A DNA stretch of 64,000 bases, taken from assembly GCF_048263515.1 (NCBI RefSeq), contig NZ_JBLXEC010000016.1, positions 1-64,000 on the forward strand, written 5' to 3'. Position 1 is the stretch's first letter. Each line of letters begins with the position of its first letter. The notes under the pieces were generated by a model. That model did no database searches. It saw only the letters and a list, made by a program, of their open reading frames with translations, and was not told where the DNA came from. This DNA comes from Marinovum sp048263515 (GTDB taxonomy: Bacteria; Pseudomonadota; Alphaproteobacteria; Rhodobacterales; Rhodobacteraceae). Shown in pieces: positions 27,702 to 35,543 of the stretch. The translations under genes and the position numbers were made by a program.

Positions 27702-27731
27702 ATTTTTCGAACCGAACTTCAAGCCTGTCAA
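27702..27731 (-). promoter_or_regulatory. Candidate promoter of the F0 operon
   Basis: Perfect TTGACA on the minus strand (27731-27726), then AAAAAT about 18 bases later. The start would lie about 100 bases before atpI. The -10 is weak. Confidence 0.4.
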
Positions 27732-27810
27732 TCCGTCGCAGGCCGAAGCGCCGGCAAATCCCCGCTCTCGCCATATTCAACTATCTGGTTGATCTTGAAA
27801 TCCGCGCCCC

Positions 27811-28191
27811 TTGACCGGGTCGGGCCCAGACAGTACCTCCGCGCCTGTGACACCGACAGCCTCCCTTGACGCGGTCTTCGCCGCTCTTGCCGATCCGACC
27901 CGCCGCGCGATCCTGTCGATGCTGCTCGAGGATGACATGGCGGTGACCGATGTGGCCGAGCCCTTCGACATGTCGCTGGCCGCGATCTCCAAGCATCTGG
28001 TGATCCTGACCCGCGCCGGGCTGATCTCTCAGGAAAAGCGCGGGCGGGTGAAATGGTGCAAGCTGGAACCTGATGCGCTGCGCGCCGCCAGCGTCTGGAT
28101 GCAGGGCTTCGGCCAGTTCGAACCGGTCAATCTGGATGCCTTCGAGCGTTTCTTGGCGACCGAGCTGCCTGAGCAGCCGGAGCGGGAGTAG
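27811..28191 (+). CDS. ArsR-family winged-helix regulator
   Basis: A regulator of up to 126 residues with an ArsR-type winged HTH (about 18-100; FALADPTRRAILSMLLE-like opening, DMSLAAISKHLVILTRAGLI recognition region). The CxC metal-binding motif of ArsR/SmtB is absent, so it is probably of the non-metal, SdpR/YgaV-like group. The start is uncertain: TTG at 27811 or GTG at 27847, neither with a clear ribosome site. Its last 65 bases overlap the end of the convergent EamA gene. Confidence 0.8.
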   Translation: MTGSGPDSTSAPVTPTASLDAVFAALADPTRRAILSMLLEDDMAVTDVAEPFDMSLAAISKHLVILTRAGLISQEKRGRVKWCKLEPDALRAASVWMQGFGQFEPVNLDAFERFLATELPEQPERE

Positions 28192-29083
28192 CCGCGGCGC
28201 GCGGCGCCTCCTGCCGCAGCAGGATCAGGAGCGCCAGAACCGTCAGCCCCACCCCGCCCAGCACCATCGGCAGCGGCGCGCCGTGGCCAAGCGCCAATTC
28301 CCAGAGCAGCACCCATGAAGGCGTGAGGTAGGTATAGGCCATGACCTTGGAGGCCGGCAGCCGCATCGAGGCGATCTGCAGCAGCATGAAGGTGGCGATG
28401 GTGGCGAAGGTGGCGATGTAGACAAGCGTGATCCAGACGATCGCCGGCAGCGCTGCCCAATCGGTCGCAATCACGTCGCGCCAGCCGTAGAGCCCCAGCA
28501 ACAGCGCCCCGGCGGTCAAGATGCCGGCGGTGAACACCAGCGGCGACTCGCCCCGGTTGAATCGTGCCACCAGCGGCGCATAGATCGCGTGGCAGATACA
28601 GCCGAGGAAATAGACCCATTCGCCGCGGCCGATCTCGAACCGCAAGAGCGCGGACCAGCTGCCCTGAAAGATCACCCAGAGCGCGCCCGAGGCCCCCACC
28701 GCCAGCCCCAGCGCGATGCGCGGCGTCATCTTCTGGCGCAGCAGCAGATAGCCGAAGCCCGCCGCCATGATCGGGATCAGGGTAAAGACCGCCGCGGCGC
28801 TGACGGGTGCTGCGGTCTTCAGGCCTTCGAACATCAGCACGAAATAGGTGGCGAAGAAGCCCGCCAGCACGACATAGCGCCAGGGGGCGGCCAGATGCGC
28901 CCGACGCAGCTGGCCGGTGGCCAGCACCACCCCGCCGGTCAGCAGGGCCGCCAGCAGGAAGCGCGCGGCCTGCAGGGCTGCCGGCGCGATCTCGTTCGCC
29001 ACCAACCCGCCGAGAGAGAACGACCCCGCCACCAGCGCCGAAAAGCAGAGCATGGCCAGATGGCCCCTGGTCGCCTCAGTCAT
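28127..29083 (-). CDS. EamA/DMT-superfamily membrane transporter
   Basis: A 318-residue protein with ten predicted helices in two EamA repeats (about 8-140 and 155-290), the architecture of drug/metabolite exporters such as RhaT/YdcZ-like and amino acid exporters. The C-terminal 25 residues are Ala/Pro/Arg-rich and cytoplasmic. It overlaps the upstream LysR gene by 8 bases, so that regulator probably controls it. Confidence 0.88.
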   Translation of the reverse strand: MTEATRGHLAMLCFSALVAGSFSLGGLVANEIAPAALQAARFLLAALLTGGVVLATGQLRRAHLAAPWRYVVLAGFFATYFVLMFEGLKTAAPVSAAAVFTLIPIMAAGFGYLLLRQKMTPRIALGLAVGASGALWVIFQGSWSALLRFEIGRGEWVYFLGCICHAIYAPLVARFNRGESPLVFTAGILTAGALLLGLYGWRDVIATDWAALPAIVWITLVYIATFATIATFMLLQIASMRLPASKVMAYTYLTPSWVLLWELALGHGAPLPMVLGGVGLTVLALLILLRQEAPRAAATPAPAAQAARSPRNARRHPD

Positions 29084-29972
29084 GCAGCGCGCAGGTCTTT
29101 TCCCAGTCCTTGGCGTTGGACTTGAGGTATTTCAGGAAGGCCTGCACCTTGGCCGCGCGGTGCAGGTCGACATGGGTCACCAGCCAGAGCTGCGAGGCCC
29201 ATTCGTCGCGCGGCGCCATCACCTGCACCAGCCCGGGGTGGCGATGCGCCTGCCAGACCGAGACAAAGCCGATGCCGGCGCCGGCCACCACGGCTTCGGT
29301 ATTGGCGCGCATGTCGGTGCTGCGGAAGACGCAGGCGCTTTCGGGCACCTGCTCGCGCAGCCAGCGGTACATCGGCGCACGGCTGTTGAGATCGTCGTGG
29401 CAGACAATGCGATGCTGCGCCAGATCAGCGTCGCGTTCGGGCATGCCATGGGCCTTGATGTAGCTCTCGGAGGCATAAAGCGCGAAGGGATGGCGGAAGA
29501 ACGGTTGCACCACGTTGTCGGGCTGCTCGGGGGCCGATCCGGCGCGGATCGCCACATGCGCTTCGCCGTATTCCAGCCGGAACAGCCGGTCACCGGTGAG
29601 ATAGCGCAGCACGACATTGGGGTAATCGCGCTGGAAATCGGCCAGCACCGGGGCGAACATCCCCGCCATGCCGACCAGCGAGGTCACCACAAGCTCGCCG
29701 GAGACGCCTTCGCCCCGGCCCTTGATCCGGCCCTGCAACTGGTTGAACTGGTCCTCGGTGGCCTGCGCCACGCGCAGGAGGTCCTCGCCGGCCTCTGTCG
29801 GCGTGTAACCGCGGGCGTGGCGCTGGAAGAGCTTGGCGCCGAGCTGCGCCTCGAGCGCGTCGATATGGCGGATCACCGTTGCGTGGTGGACCCCCAGCGC
29901 CTCGGCCGCGCCGCTGACCGTGCCATGCAGCGCCACCTGAAAGGCGGTGCGCACCTCTCCCCAATTGTCCAT
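29076..29972 (-). CDS. LysR-family transcriptional regulator
   Basis: A 298-residue LysR protein with HTH at about 3-60 (SGAAEALGVHHATVIRHIDALE) and effector domain at about 88-290. GGAGGG lies 6 bases before the ATG. An apparent longer frame reaching 30362 runs through the divergent azoreductase gene and is not real. It overlaps the EamA gene downstream and faces an azoreductase gene across 118 bp, so both are likely targets. Confidence 0.9.
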   Translation of the reverse strand: MDNWGEVRTAFQVALHGTVSGAAEALGVHHATVIRHIDALEAQLGAKLFQRHARGYTPTEAGEDLLRVAQATEDQFNQLQGRIKGRGEGVSGELVVTSLVGMAGMFAPVLADFQRDYPNVVLRYLTGDRLFRLEYGEAHVAIRAGSAPEQPDNVVQPFFRHPFALYASESYIKAHGMPERDADLAQHRIVCHDDLNSRAPMYRWLREQVPESACVFRSTDMRANTEAVVAGAGIGFVSVWQAHRHPGLVQVMAPRDEWASQLWLVTHVDLHRAAKVQAFLKYLKSNAKDWEKTCALHD

Positions 29973-30008
29973 AAGACCCTCCAACCCATACTTATGTGCA
30001 TCTATAAA

Positions 30009-30020
30009 CAACTGCTGTTG
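30009..30020. promoter_or_regulatory. Inverted repeat between LysR and azoreductase genes
   Basis: CAAC-TGCT-GTTG, with an outer ata/tat, in the divergent 118-bp region. This suits a LysR operator; assignment is inferred. Confidence 0.35.
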
Positions 30021-30090
30021 ATATGGGGACATTGAGTTCATGAATGCAAGAGCCAACTCTAGGGGCAGGATCAAACCCCGGAGAGACACC

Positions 30091-30639
30091 ATGACCACCA
30101 CATCCACACTGTTGCGCGTTGACGCATCCGCCCGCAAGACCGGCTCGGCCACCCGCGTGCTGACCGAAAGCCTGACCGAAACCCTGGCCCCCACCCGCGT
30201 GATCACCCGCGACCTGGCCGACACCCCCCTGCCCCAGATCGACGAGAGCTGGGTCGGTGCCAACTTCACCCCGCCGGCCGACCGGACCGAGGCGCAGAAG
30301 GCGCGTCTGGCGCAATCCGACGCCCTGGTGAAGGAGCTGCAGGAGGCCGACACCATCGTCATCGGCCTGCCGGTCTACAACTTCGGCGTGCCCGCAGCGC
30401 TCAAGGCCTGGATCGACCTCGTCGCCCGCGCCGGCGTGACCTTCCGCTATACCGCCGAGGGCCCCGAAGGCCTGCTGACCGGCAAGAAGGTGATCGTGGC
30501 CTTTGCCTCTGGCGGCGTGTCGCTGGGGTCGGACTATGACTTTGCCTCGAACTATCTGCGCCACGTGCTGGGCTTCATCGGCCTGACCGACGTGACCTTC
30601 GTGACCGAACAGGCCGAGGCGGCGCAATTCGCCGCCTGA
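30091..30639 (+). CDS. azoR: FMN-dependent NADH-azoreductase (flavodoxin fold)
   Basis: A 182-residue flavoenzyme. It has the FMN phosphate loop near the N-terminus (LLRVDASARKTGSATR, 8-23) and the conserved flavin-contacting IGLPVYNFGVPAALKAW (about 91-107) characteristic of AzoR. These enzymes reduce quinones and azo compounds with two electrons and protect against electrophiles. GGAGAGACACC precedes the ATG. It is divergent from a LysR regulator, a common pairing for this enzyme. Confidence 0.88.
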   Translation: MTTTSTLLRVDASARKTGSATRVLTESLTETLAPTRVITRDLADTPLPQIDESWVGANFTPPADRTEAQKARLAQSDALVKELQEADTIVIGLPVYNFGVPAALKAWIDLVARAGVTFRYTAEGPEGLLTGKKVIVAFASGGVSLGSDYDFASNYLRHVLGFIGLTDVTFVTEQAEAAQFAA

Positions 30640-30729
30640 GCGAGGTTCGGCGACAACTTTGGTTGACTGGGCCCGGGGGCGTCGCTCACGGGCTTTTTCC
30701 TGCGTGCCGGTCTCATGGCACGACCCGGC

Positions 30730-30809
30730 AGGGGGCCCTGCCCCCTGACCCCCAACTTCTACAGGGGGCTCTGCCCCCTGACCCCCGGCGGTATTTGGAA
30801 AGAGAAGAA
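30730..30809. repeat. G-rich intergenic repeat, copy 1
   Basis: Two tandem self-complementary units (agggggccctgccccctga and agggggctctgccccctga) followed by the tail ggtatttggaaagagaagaa. The same architecture and tail recur at 39931-40080. It lies in the 407-bp gap between the azoreductase and ffh genes; the rest of that gap, about 30810-31020, shows no gene. The units fold as hairpins and may act as terminators. Confidence 0.65.
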
Positions 30810-31046
30810 CCAGGGGGTCGGGTGGACATTGCGGGCGGCGGGCTGCGGTGGCGGGCCGCTTGACTCTGGCGGCACTTGCGCCTATTCCCCCGGCCATATC
30901 CGGAAGAATTATCCCTTCCGGTCCCTTGGGCTTGTCCCGGGATCGCCTTCCACCAGCGCGTTGCGCCCGTGGGAGCGTTTGTGCTTTGTGCGGTTGGCTC
31001 TTATGTGAGTTGACGAGGAAACCAGATCGGGAGGCTTCAGAGCCGC

Positions 31047-32558
31047 ATGTTCGAGAACCTGTCAGAACGCCTGTCCGGCGTCTTCGACCGCCTGACCAAA
31101 CAGGGCGCGCTGAGCGCCGATGACGTCAAGACCGCCCTGCGCGAAGTGCGCGTTGCCCTGCTCGAGGCCGACGTCTCGCTGCCGGTGGCGCGCAATTTCA
31201 TCAAGGCAGTCGAGGAAAAGGCCACCGGCGCTGCGGTGACCAAATCGGTCACCCCGGGCCAGCAGGTCGTCAAGATCGTGCATGACGAGCTGATCGAAGT
31301 GCTCAAGGGCGAAGGCGAGCCCGGCACGCTGAAGATCGACAAGGCCCCGGCGCCGATCCTGATGGTCGGCCTGCAGGGCTCGGGCAAGACCACCACAACC
31401 GGCAAGCTGGCCAAGCGGCTCAAGGATCGCGAGGGCAAGAAGGTTCTGATGGCCTCGCTCGACATCTATCGCCCGGCGGCGATGGATCAACTGGCGGTTC
31501 TGGGCAAACAGGTCGGCGTCGACACCCTGCCGATCGTCAAGGGCGAGAGCGCGGTGCAGATCGCCAAGCGCGCCAGGCAGCAGGCGATGCTGGGCGGCTA
31601 CGACGTCTACATGCTCGATACCGCCGGCCGTCTGCAGATCGACGAAGTCCTGATGAAAGAGGTCGAGGACGTCCGCGACGCCGTCGAGCCGCGCGAGACG
31701 CTGCTGGTGGTCGACGGGCTGACCGGCCAGGTCGCCGTGGAAGTGGCCGAGGAATTCGACGGCAAGATCGGCATCTCCGGCGTGGTTCTCACCCGGATGG
31801 ACGGCGACGGCCGCGGCGGTGCGGCGCTGTCGATGCGCGCGGTCACCGGCAAGCCGATCAAGTTCGTGGGTCTCGGCGAAAAGATGGACGCGCTCGAAAC
31901 CTTCGAGCCCGAGCGCATCGCCGGCCGCATCCTCGGCATGGGCGACATCGTCGCGCTGGTCGAGAAGGCCCAGGAAACGCTGGAGATGGAACAGGCCGAG
32001 CGCATGATGAAGCGCTTCCAGAAAGGCCAGTTCAACTTCAACGACCTCAAGATGCAGATGGACCAGATGCTCAAGATGGGCGGCATGCAGGGCATGATGT
32101 CGATGATGCCGGGCATGGGCAAGATGGCAAAGCAGGTCGAGGAATCGGGCTTCGACGACCGCGCCATCCGCCAGCAGATCGCTCTGATCAACTCGATGAC
32201 CAAGAAGGAACGCGCCAATCCGCAGCTGTTGCAGGCCAGCCGCAAGAAGCGGATCGCCAAGGGTGCCGGCATGGAGGTGTCAGACCTCAACAAGCTTCTG
32301 AAGATGCAGCGCCAGATGGGCGACATGATGAAGAAGATGGGCAAGATGGGCAAAGGCGGCATGCTCAAGCAGGCGATGCGCGGCATGTTCGGCGGCAAGG
32401 GCGGTCTGCCGCCCGAGATGGCCGGCATGGACCCCAAGGCGCTGGAAGCCGCGGCCAAGCAGATGGGCGCCAAGGGCGGTCTGCCCGGCGGTCTCGGCGG
32501 GCTGGGCGGTGGCGCGGCGCTGCCTCCCGGTCTCAGCGGTTTCGGCAAGAAGAAGTAA
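31047..32558 (+). CDS. ffh: Signal recognition particle protein Ffh
   Basis: A 503-residue SRP GTPase that, with 4.5S RNA, targets membrane proteins to FtsY. It comprises an N domain (1-85), a G domain with GLQGSGKT (108-115), DTAGRLQ and TRMDGDGRGG, and a methionine-rich M domain from about 300 (MQMDQMLKMGGMQGMMSMMP). The C-terminus carries a Gly/Leu/Pro-rich tail. GGGAGG lies 13 bases before the ATG, a rather long spacing. It is the first gene of the translation block. Confidence 0.96.
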   Translation: MFENLSERLSGVFDRLTKQGALSADDVKTALREVRVALLEADVSLPVARNFIKAVEEKATGAAVTKSVTPGQQVVKIVHDELIEVLKGEGEPGTLKIDKAPAPILMVGLQGSGKTTTTGKLAKRLKDREGKKVLMASLDIYRPAAMDQLAVLGKQVGVDTLPIVKGESAVQIAKRARQQAMLGGYDVYMLDTAGRLQIDEVLMKEVEDVRDAVEPRETLLVVDGLTGQVAVEVAEEFDGKIGISGVVLTRMDGDGRGGAALSMRAVTGKPIKFVGLGEKMDALETFEPERIAGRILGMGDIVALVEKAQETLEMEQAERMMKRFQKGQFNFNDLKMQMDQMLKMGGMQGMMSMMPGMGKMAKQVEESGFDDRAIRQQIALINSMTKKERANPQLLQASRKKRIAKGAGMEVSDLNKLLKMQRQMGDMMKKMGKMGKGGMLKQAMRGMFGGKGGLPPEMAGMDPKALEAAAKQMGAKGGLPGGLGGLGGGAALPPGLSGFGKKK

Positions 32559-32561
32559 CCG

Positions 32562-33125
32562 ATGCTCTCGCCCGTCTCCCTTCCCTGCCCCGGCGCAGAT
32601 ATCGCCGCCGCCGCGCGCGCGACGCTGCCCGTTCTGGCGACCGCGCGGCTCCTGCTCCGCGCGCCGGAGGTGGAGGATTTTGCCCTGTTCAAACGGCTGT
32701 TCTCGCAGCCTTCGGCGAAGTTCCTGGGCGTGGAGCCGACGGAAGAAGCCATCTGGGCGCAGTTCACCAACTACGTCGCCGGCTGGCTGCTGCGCGGTGA
32801 CGGCATGTTCACCGTCTGCCATGGCGGCGCGCCGGTGGGGTTCGTCTTTGCCGGGGTCGAGGCGGGGGACGAGGCGATCGAGCTGGGCTTTGTCATTGCG
32901 CCCGAGGCGCAGCGCCGGGGCTTTGCCTGTGAGGCCGCCGTGGCGGCGCTGGGCCACCTGCGGGCGCTGGGGCCTGAGCGGATCGTCAGCTACGTCGCGC
33001 CGGACAATGGGGCCAGCCAGGCACTGGTGGCCAGGCTGGGCGGCGTGCAGACCGGCACGCTGGACGGTGCGCTGGTGTTCGACTATCCGCTCGACGACGA
33101 CGGCAGCCCGGAGGCCTATGCATGA
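32562..33125 (+). CDS. GNAT-family N-acetyltransferase (RimJ/RimL-like), first of three
   Basis: A 187-residue GNAT protein. It shows the acceptor strand TARLLLRAPEVEDF, the acetyl-CoA loop region IAPEAQRRGFACEAA (about 117-131) and the C-terminal RLGGVQ turn. It starts 3 bases after the ffh stop and overlaps the next GNAT gene by 4 bases. The acceptor is unknown. Its position before rpsP makes a ribosomal protein possible, but metabolites or antibiotics are equally so. Confidence 0.87.
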   Translation: MLSPVSLPCPGADIAAAARATLPVLATARLLLRAPEVEDFALFKRLFSQPSAKFLGVEPTEEAIWAQFTNYVAGWLLRGDGMFTVCHGGAPVGFVFAGVEAGDEAIELGFVIAPEAQRRGFACEAAVAALGHLRALGPERIVSYVAPDNGASQALVARLGGVQTGTLDGALVFDYPLDDDGSPEAYA

Positions 33126-33637
33126 GCCTGCGTCTGGAAACCGAACGGCTGGTGCTGCGCCCGCCTGAGGCCCGCGATGTGCCGGCCCTGACCGAGTTCT
33201 ACGTCTCGGAGCGCTCGCGCTATGCCGGCGGCAATGTCCCGCGCGCCAAGGCCTGGAGCAATGCGGCGGCAATGCTGGGCCATTGGCAGATCCGCGGCTA
33301 CGGGCTCTGGGCGGTGACCCTCCGGGGCGATGACACCGCGATCGGCCTGGTCGGGCCTTATTATCCCGACGGCCGCCCCGAGACCGAGATCGGCTGGGAG
33401 CTGTTCGACGGCGCCGAAGGCCATGGCTATGCCCTCGAGGCGGCGCGCGCCGCCGTCAAGGACTGCCGCGAGCGGCTGGGCTGGACCGAGATCGTGCATT
33501 ACATCGCGCCGGAAAACACCCGCTCGATCGCGCTGGCCGAACGTCTGGGCGCCTATCTGGATGTGGATGCCCCGCAGCCCAAGCCCGACTTTCCCTGCCT
33601 GGTCTATCGCCAGCCGAAACCGGCGGAGGCGCTCTGA
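33122..33637 (+). CDS. GNAT-family N-acetyltransferase (RimJ/RimL-like), second of three
   Basis: A 171-residue GNAT protein beginning MSLRLETERLVLRPPEARDV, a classic RimJ/L opening. The donor-binding region is GYALEAARAAVKDC and the end is ENTRSIALAERLGAYLD. The start overlaps the preceding stop (ATGA) and the stop overlaps the next start by 1 base. It resembles the third copy more than the first, suggesting local duplication. Confidence 0.88.
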   Translation: MSLRLETERLVLRPPEARDVPALTEFYVSERSRYAGGNVPRAKAWSNAAAMLGHWQIRGYGLWAVTLRGDDTAIGLVGPYYPDGRPETEIGWELFDGAEGHGYALEAARAAVKDCRERLGWTEIVHYIAPENTRSIALAERLGAYLDVDAPQPKPDFPCLVYRQPKPAEAL

Positions 33638-34242
33638 TGCCCGACGTCGACATTCCCGTGTTGGAAACCCGCCGGCTGATCCTGACCGGTCCCGATGCCG
33701 AGGACTACCCGGATTTCCGCGCCACCTTTGCCTCGTATCGCTCGCGCTTCATGGGTGGGCCGCTCAATGCCTACGAGGCCTGGATGCTCTATGCCGCCGA
33801 GATCGGCCATTGGCGCATTCGTGGCTACGGCATGTGGATGATCCGCGACAAGGACACCGACGAGACCTATGGCATGGCCGGCGGCTGGAAGCCTGCAAAA
33901 TGGCCCGAGGCCGAGATCGCCTGGATCATCTGGCCCGAGAAGGCCGGGCGCGGCTTTGCCTTGGAAGCCACCCATGCGGCGCGGCGCTATTTCTACGACA
34001 CGCTGGGCTGGGAGGGCGCGGTCAGCTACCTCGACCCAAAGAACCTCGACAGCATCCGCCTGGCCGAGCGCCTTGGCGCGAAAAAGGACCAGGGCGCGCC
34101 CAGCGTCGACGGCAACGACGTGGTCTATCGCCACCCCTCGCCCGCGCAACTCGACGGCACCCAGCTGGCCCATGGCATCGACATGGAAATCAGCCACTAC
34201 GCCGACCCGCTGTTTCAGCCGAAAGGATACGCCCTTGACTGA
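33637..34242 (+). CDS. GNAT-family N-acetyltransferase, third of three
   Basis: A 201-residue GNAT protein with the opening LETRRLILTGPDAEDYPDF, donor loop GRGFALEATHAARRYF and closing LDSIRLAERLGA. It carries about 25 extra C-terminal residues. The region around ETYGMAGGWKPAKWPEAEIA replaces the usual acceptor segment, so its substrate probably differs from that of the second copy. Its stop overlaps the TTG start of the chorismate mutase gene. Confidence 0.87.
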   Translation: MPDVDIPVLETRRLILTGPDAEDYPDFRATFASYRSRFMGGPLNAYEAWMLYAAEIGHWRIRGYGMWMIRDKDTDETYGMAGGWKPAKWPEAEIAWIIWPEKAGRGFALEATHAARRYFYDTLGWEGAVSYLDPKNLDSIRLAERLGAKKDQGAPSVDGNDVVYRHPSPAQLDGTQLAHGIDMEISHYADPLFQPKGYALD

Positions 34243-34531
34243 CGCCGTAACACGCGCCGCCGCGCTGCTCAAAGGCCACCGCGAAAGCATCGACCGGCTC
34301 GATGCGATCCTCGTCTACACGCTGGGCGAGCGGTTCAAGCACACCCAGGCCGTGGGCCGGCTCAAAGCCGAACACGACCTCCCGCCCTCCGACCCGGACC
34401 GCGAAGCGAAACAGATCGCGCGTCTGGAGGATTTGGCAGTCCAGGCCGATCTCGACCCGGAATTTGCCAAGAAGTTCCTGAACTTCATCATCGCTGAAGT
34501 CATTCAGCACCACAAACAGCACCAATCGTAG
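34235..34531 (+). CDS. Chorismate mutase, AroQ class
   Basis: A 98-residue all-helical chorismate mutase that makes prephenate for phenylalanine and tyrosine. The AroQ pattern is visible: HRESIDRLDAILVYTLGERF (helix 1 with its Arg), VGRLKAEHDLPPSDPDRE with the catalytic Lys/Arg, and FLNFIIAEVIQHH at the end. The start is TTG, with AAAGGA 8 bases upstream inside the third GNAT gene. The place between ffh and rpsP is shared with other Rhodobacteraceae. Confidence 0.88.
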   Translation: MTDAVTRAAALLKGHRESIDRLDAILVYTLGERFKHTQAVGRLKAEHDLPPSDPDREAKQIARLEDLAVQADLDPEFAKKFLNFIIAEVIQHHKQHQS

Positions 34532-34579
34532 GGCGGCACCTGCCCCCCTGCACATTCGCCATTCAAAGGAGAAACACCA

Positions 34580-34945
34580 ATGGCCATCAAAATTCGTCTC
34601 GCCCGTGGCGGTTCCAAGAAACGCCCCTTCTACCGCATCGTTGCCGCCGACAGCCGCATGCCGCGCGACGGCCGTTACATCGAAAAGCTGGGCACCTATA
34701 ACCCGCTGCTGCCGAAAGACAGCGAAGACCGCGTGAAGATGGACATGGAGCGCGTTCAGTACTGGCTGGGCCAGGGCGCCCAGACCACCGACCGCGTGTC
34801 GCGCTTCCTCGAAGCCGCCGGCGTTGTCGAGAAGAAGGAACGCGCCAACATGAAGAAGGCCGAGCCGGGCAAGAAAGCCAAGGAACGCGCCGAAGAGAAG
34901 GCCGCCAAGGCAGCCGAAGCGGCAGAAGCCACAGCCGAGGAATGA
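34580..34945 (+). CDS. rpsP: 30S ribosomal protein S16
   Basis: A 121-residue protein: the S16 core (1-80; MAIKIRLARGGSKKRPFYRI) plus a Lys/Ala/Glu-rich tail of about 40 residues, as in other alphaproteobacteria. AAAGGAGAAAC precedes the start. It is followed by two tandem GC hairpins before rimM. Confidence 0.96.
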   Translation: MAIKIRLARGGSKKRPFYRIVAADSRMPRDGRYIEKLGTYNPLLPKDSEDRVKMDMERVQYWLGQGAQTTDRVSRFLEAAGVVEKKERANMKKAEPGKKAKERAEEKAAKAAEAAEATAEE

Positions 34946-34954
34946 TCGGCTGGC

Positions 34955-34995
34955 GGGCCCGGGCGATCTGCCCGGGCCCACGCCCCTTCCGGGGC
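34955..34995 (+). other. Two tandem hairpins between rpsP and rimM
   Basis: Stem gggcccgggc / gcccgggccc (34955-34979, 10 bp perfect, 5-base loop), then gcccc / ggggc (34982-34995). There is no T run. They probably lower read-through or set a processing point, so that S16 exceeds RimM. Confidence 0.55.
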
Positions 34996-35027
34996 ACCCT
35001 CTCGGGATTGAGCGGAGACAAGAGTTG

Positions 35028-35543
35028 ATGAGCGATCTGGTTTGTGTCGGAGCAATCGCGGGCGCCTTCGGGGTGCGCGGCGAGGTGCGGCTCAAGAGCT
35101 TTACCGCCGATCCCACCGCGATTGTCGATTATGTGCCGCTGAGCACCGAAGACGGGGCGCGGAGCTTCGATCTCGATCTCGGCCGGCCGGTCAAGGGCGG
35201 CTTTGCCGCACGCCTGTCGGGCGTGACCACCAAGGAAGAGGCCGACGCCCTGCGCGGCGTGCAGCTCTTTGCCCCGCGCGACCGTCTGCCGCCGCTGCCA
35301 GACGACGAATATTACCACGCCGACCTGATCGGGGTGGAGGTCTTTGACACCGGTGGCGTCTCGCTGGGCCGGGTCAAGGCGGTGCACAACCACGGCGCCG
35401 ACGACCTGCTGGAAATTCACGGGCCGGGGCTCAAGACCACGGTGCTGCTGCCCTTCACGCTGGCCGCCGTGCCGACTGTCGATCTTGCCGCAGGCCGGAT
35501 CGTGGCGGACCCGCCCGAGGGGCTCTTTCCCGACAAATCCTAG
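35028..35543 (+). CDS. rimM: 16S rRNA processing/maturation factor RimM
   Basis: A 171-residue protein with an N-terminal beta-barrel (about 1-80; GAIAGAFGVRGEVRLKSF) and a C-terminal PRC-barrel (about 90-168; DLIGVEVFDTGGVSLG). It binds S19 and assists 30S head maturation. ATG at 35028 is preferred over a TTG one codon earlier. Its TAG stop lies in a CTAG palindrome shared with the stop of the convergent phosphotransferase gene. Confidence 0.94.
   Translation: MSDLVCVGAIAGAFGVRGEVRLKSFTADPTAIVDYVPLSTEDGARSFDLDLGRPVKGGFAARLSGVTTKEEADALRGVQLFAPRDRLPPLPDDEYYHADLIGVEVFDTGGVSLGRVKAVHNHGADDLLEIHGPGLKTTVLLPFTLAAVPTVDLAAGRIVADPPEGLFPDKS

Noticed and set aside
29973..30362. Upstream extension of the LysR protein by about 130 residues
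   Set aside because: The extension is antisense to the azoreductase gene, and a good ribosome site precedes the internal ATG at 29972.
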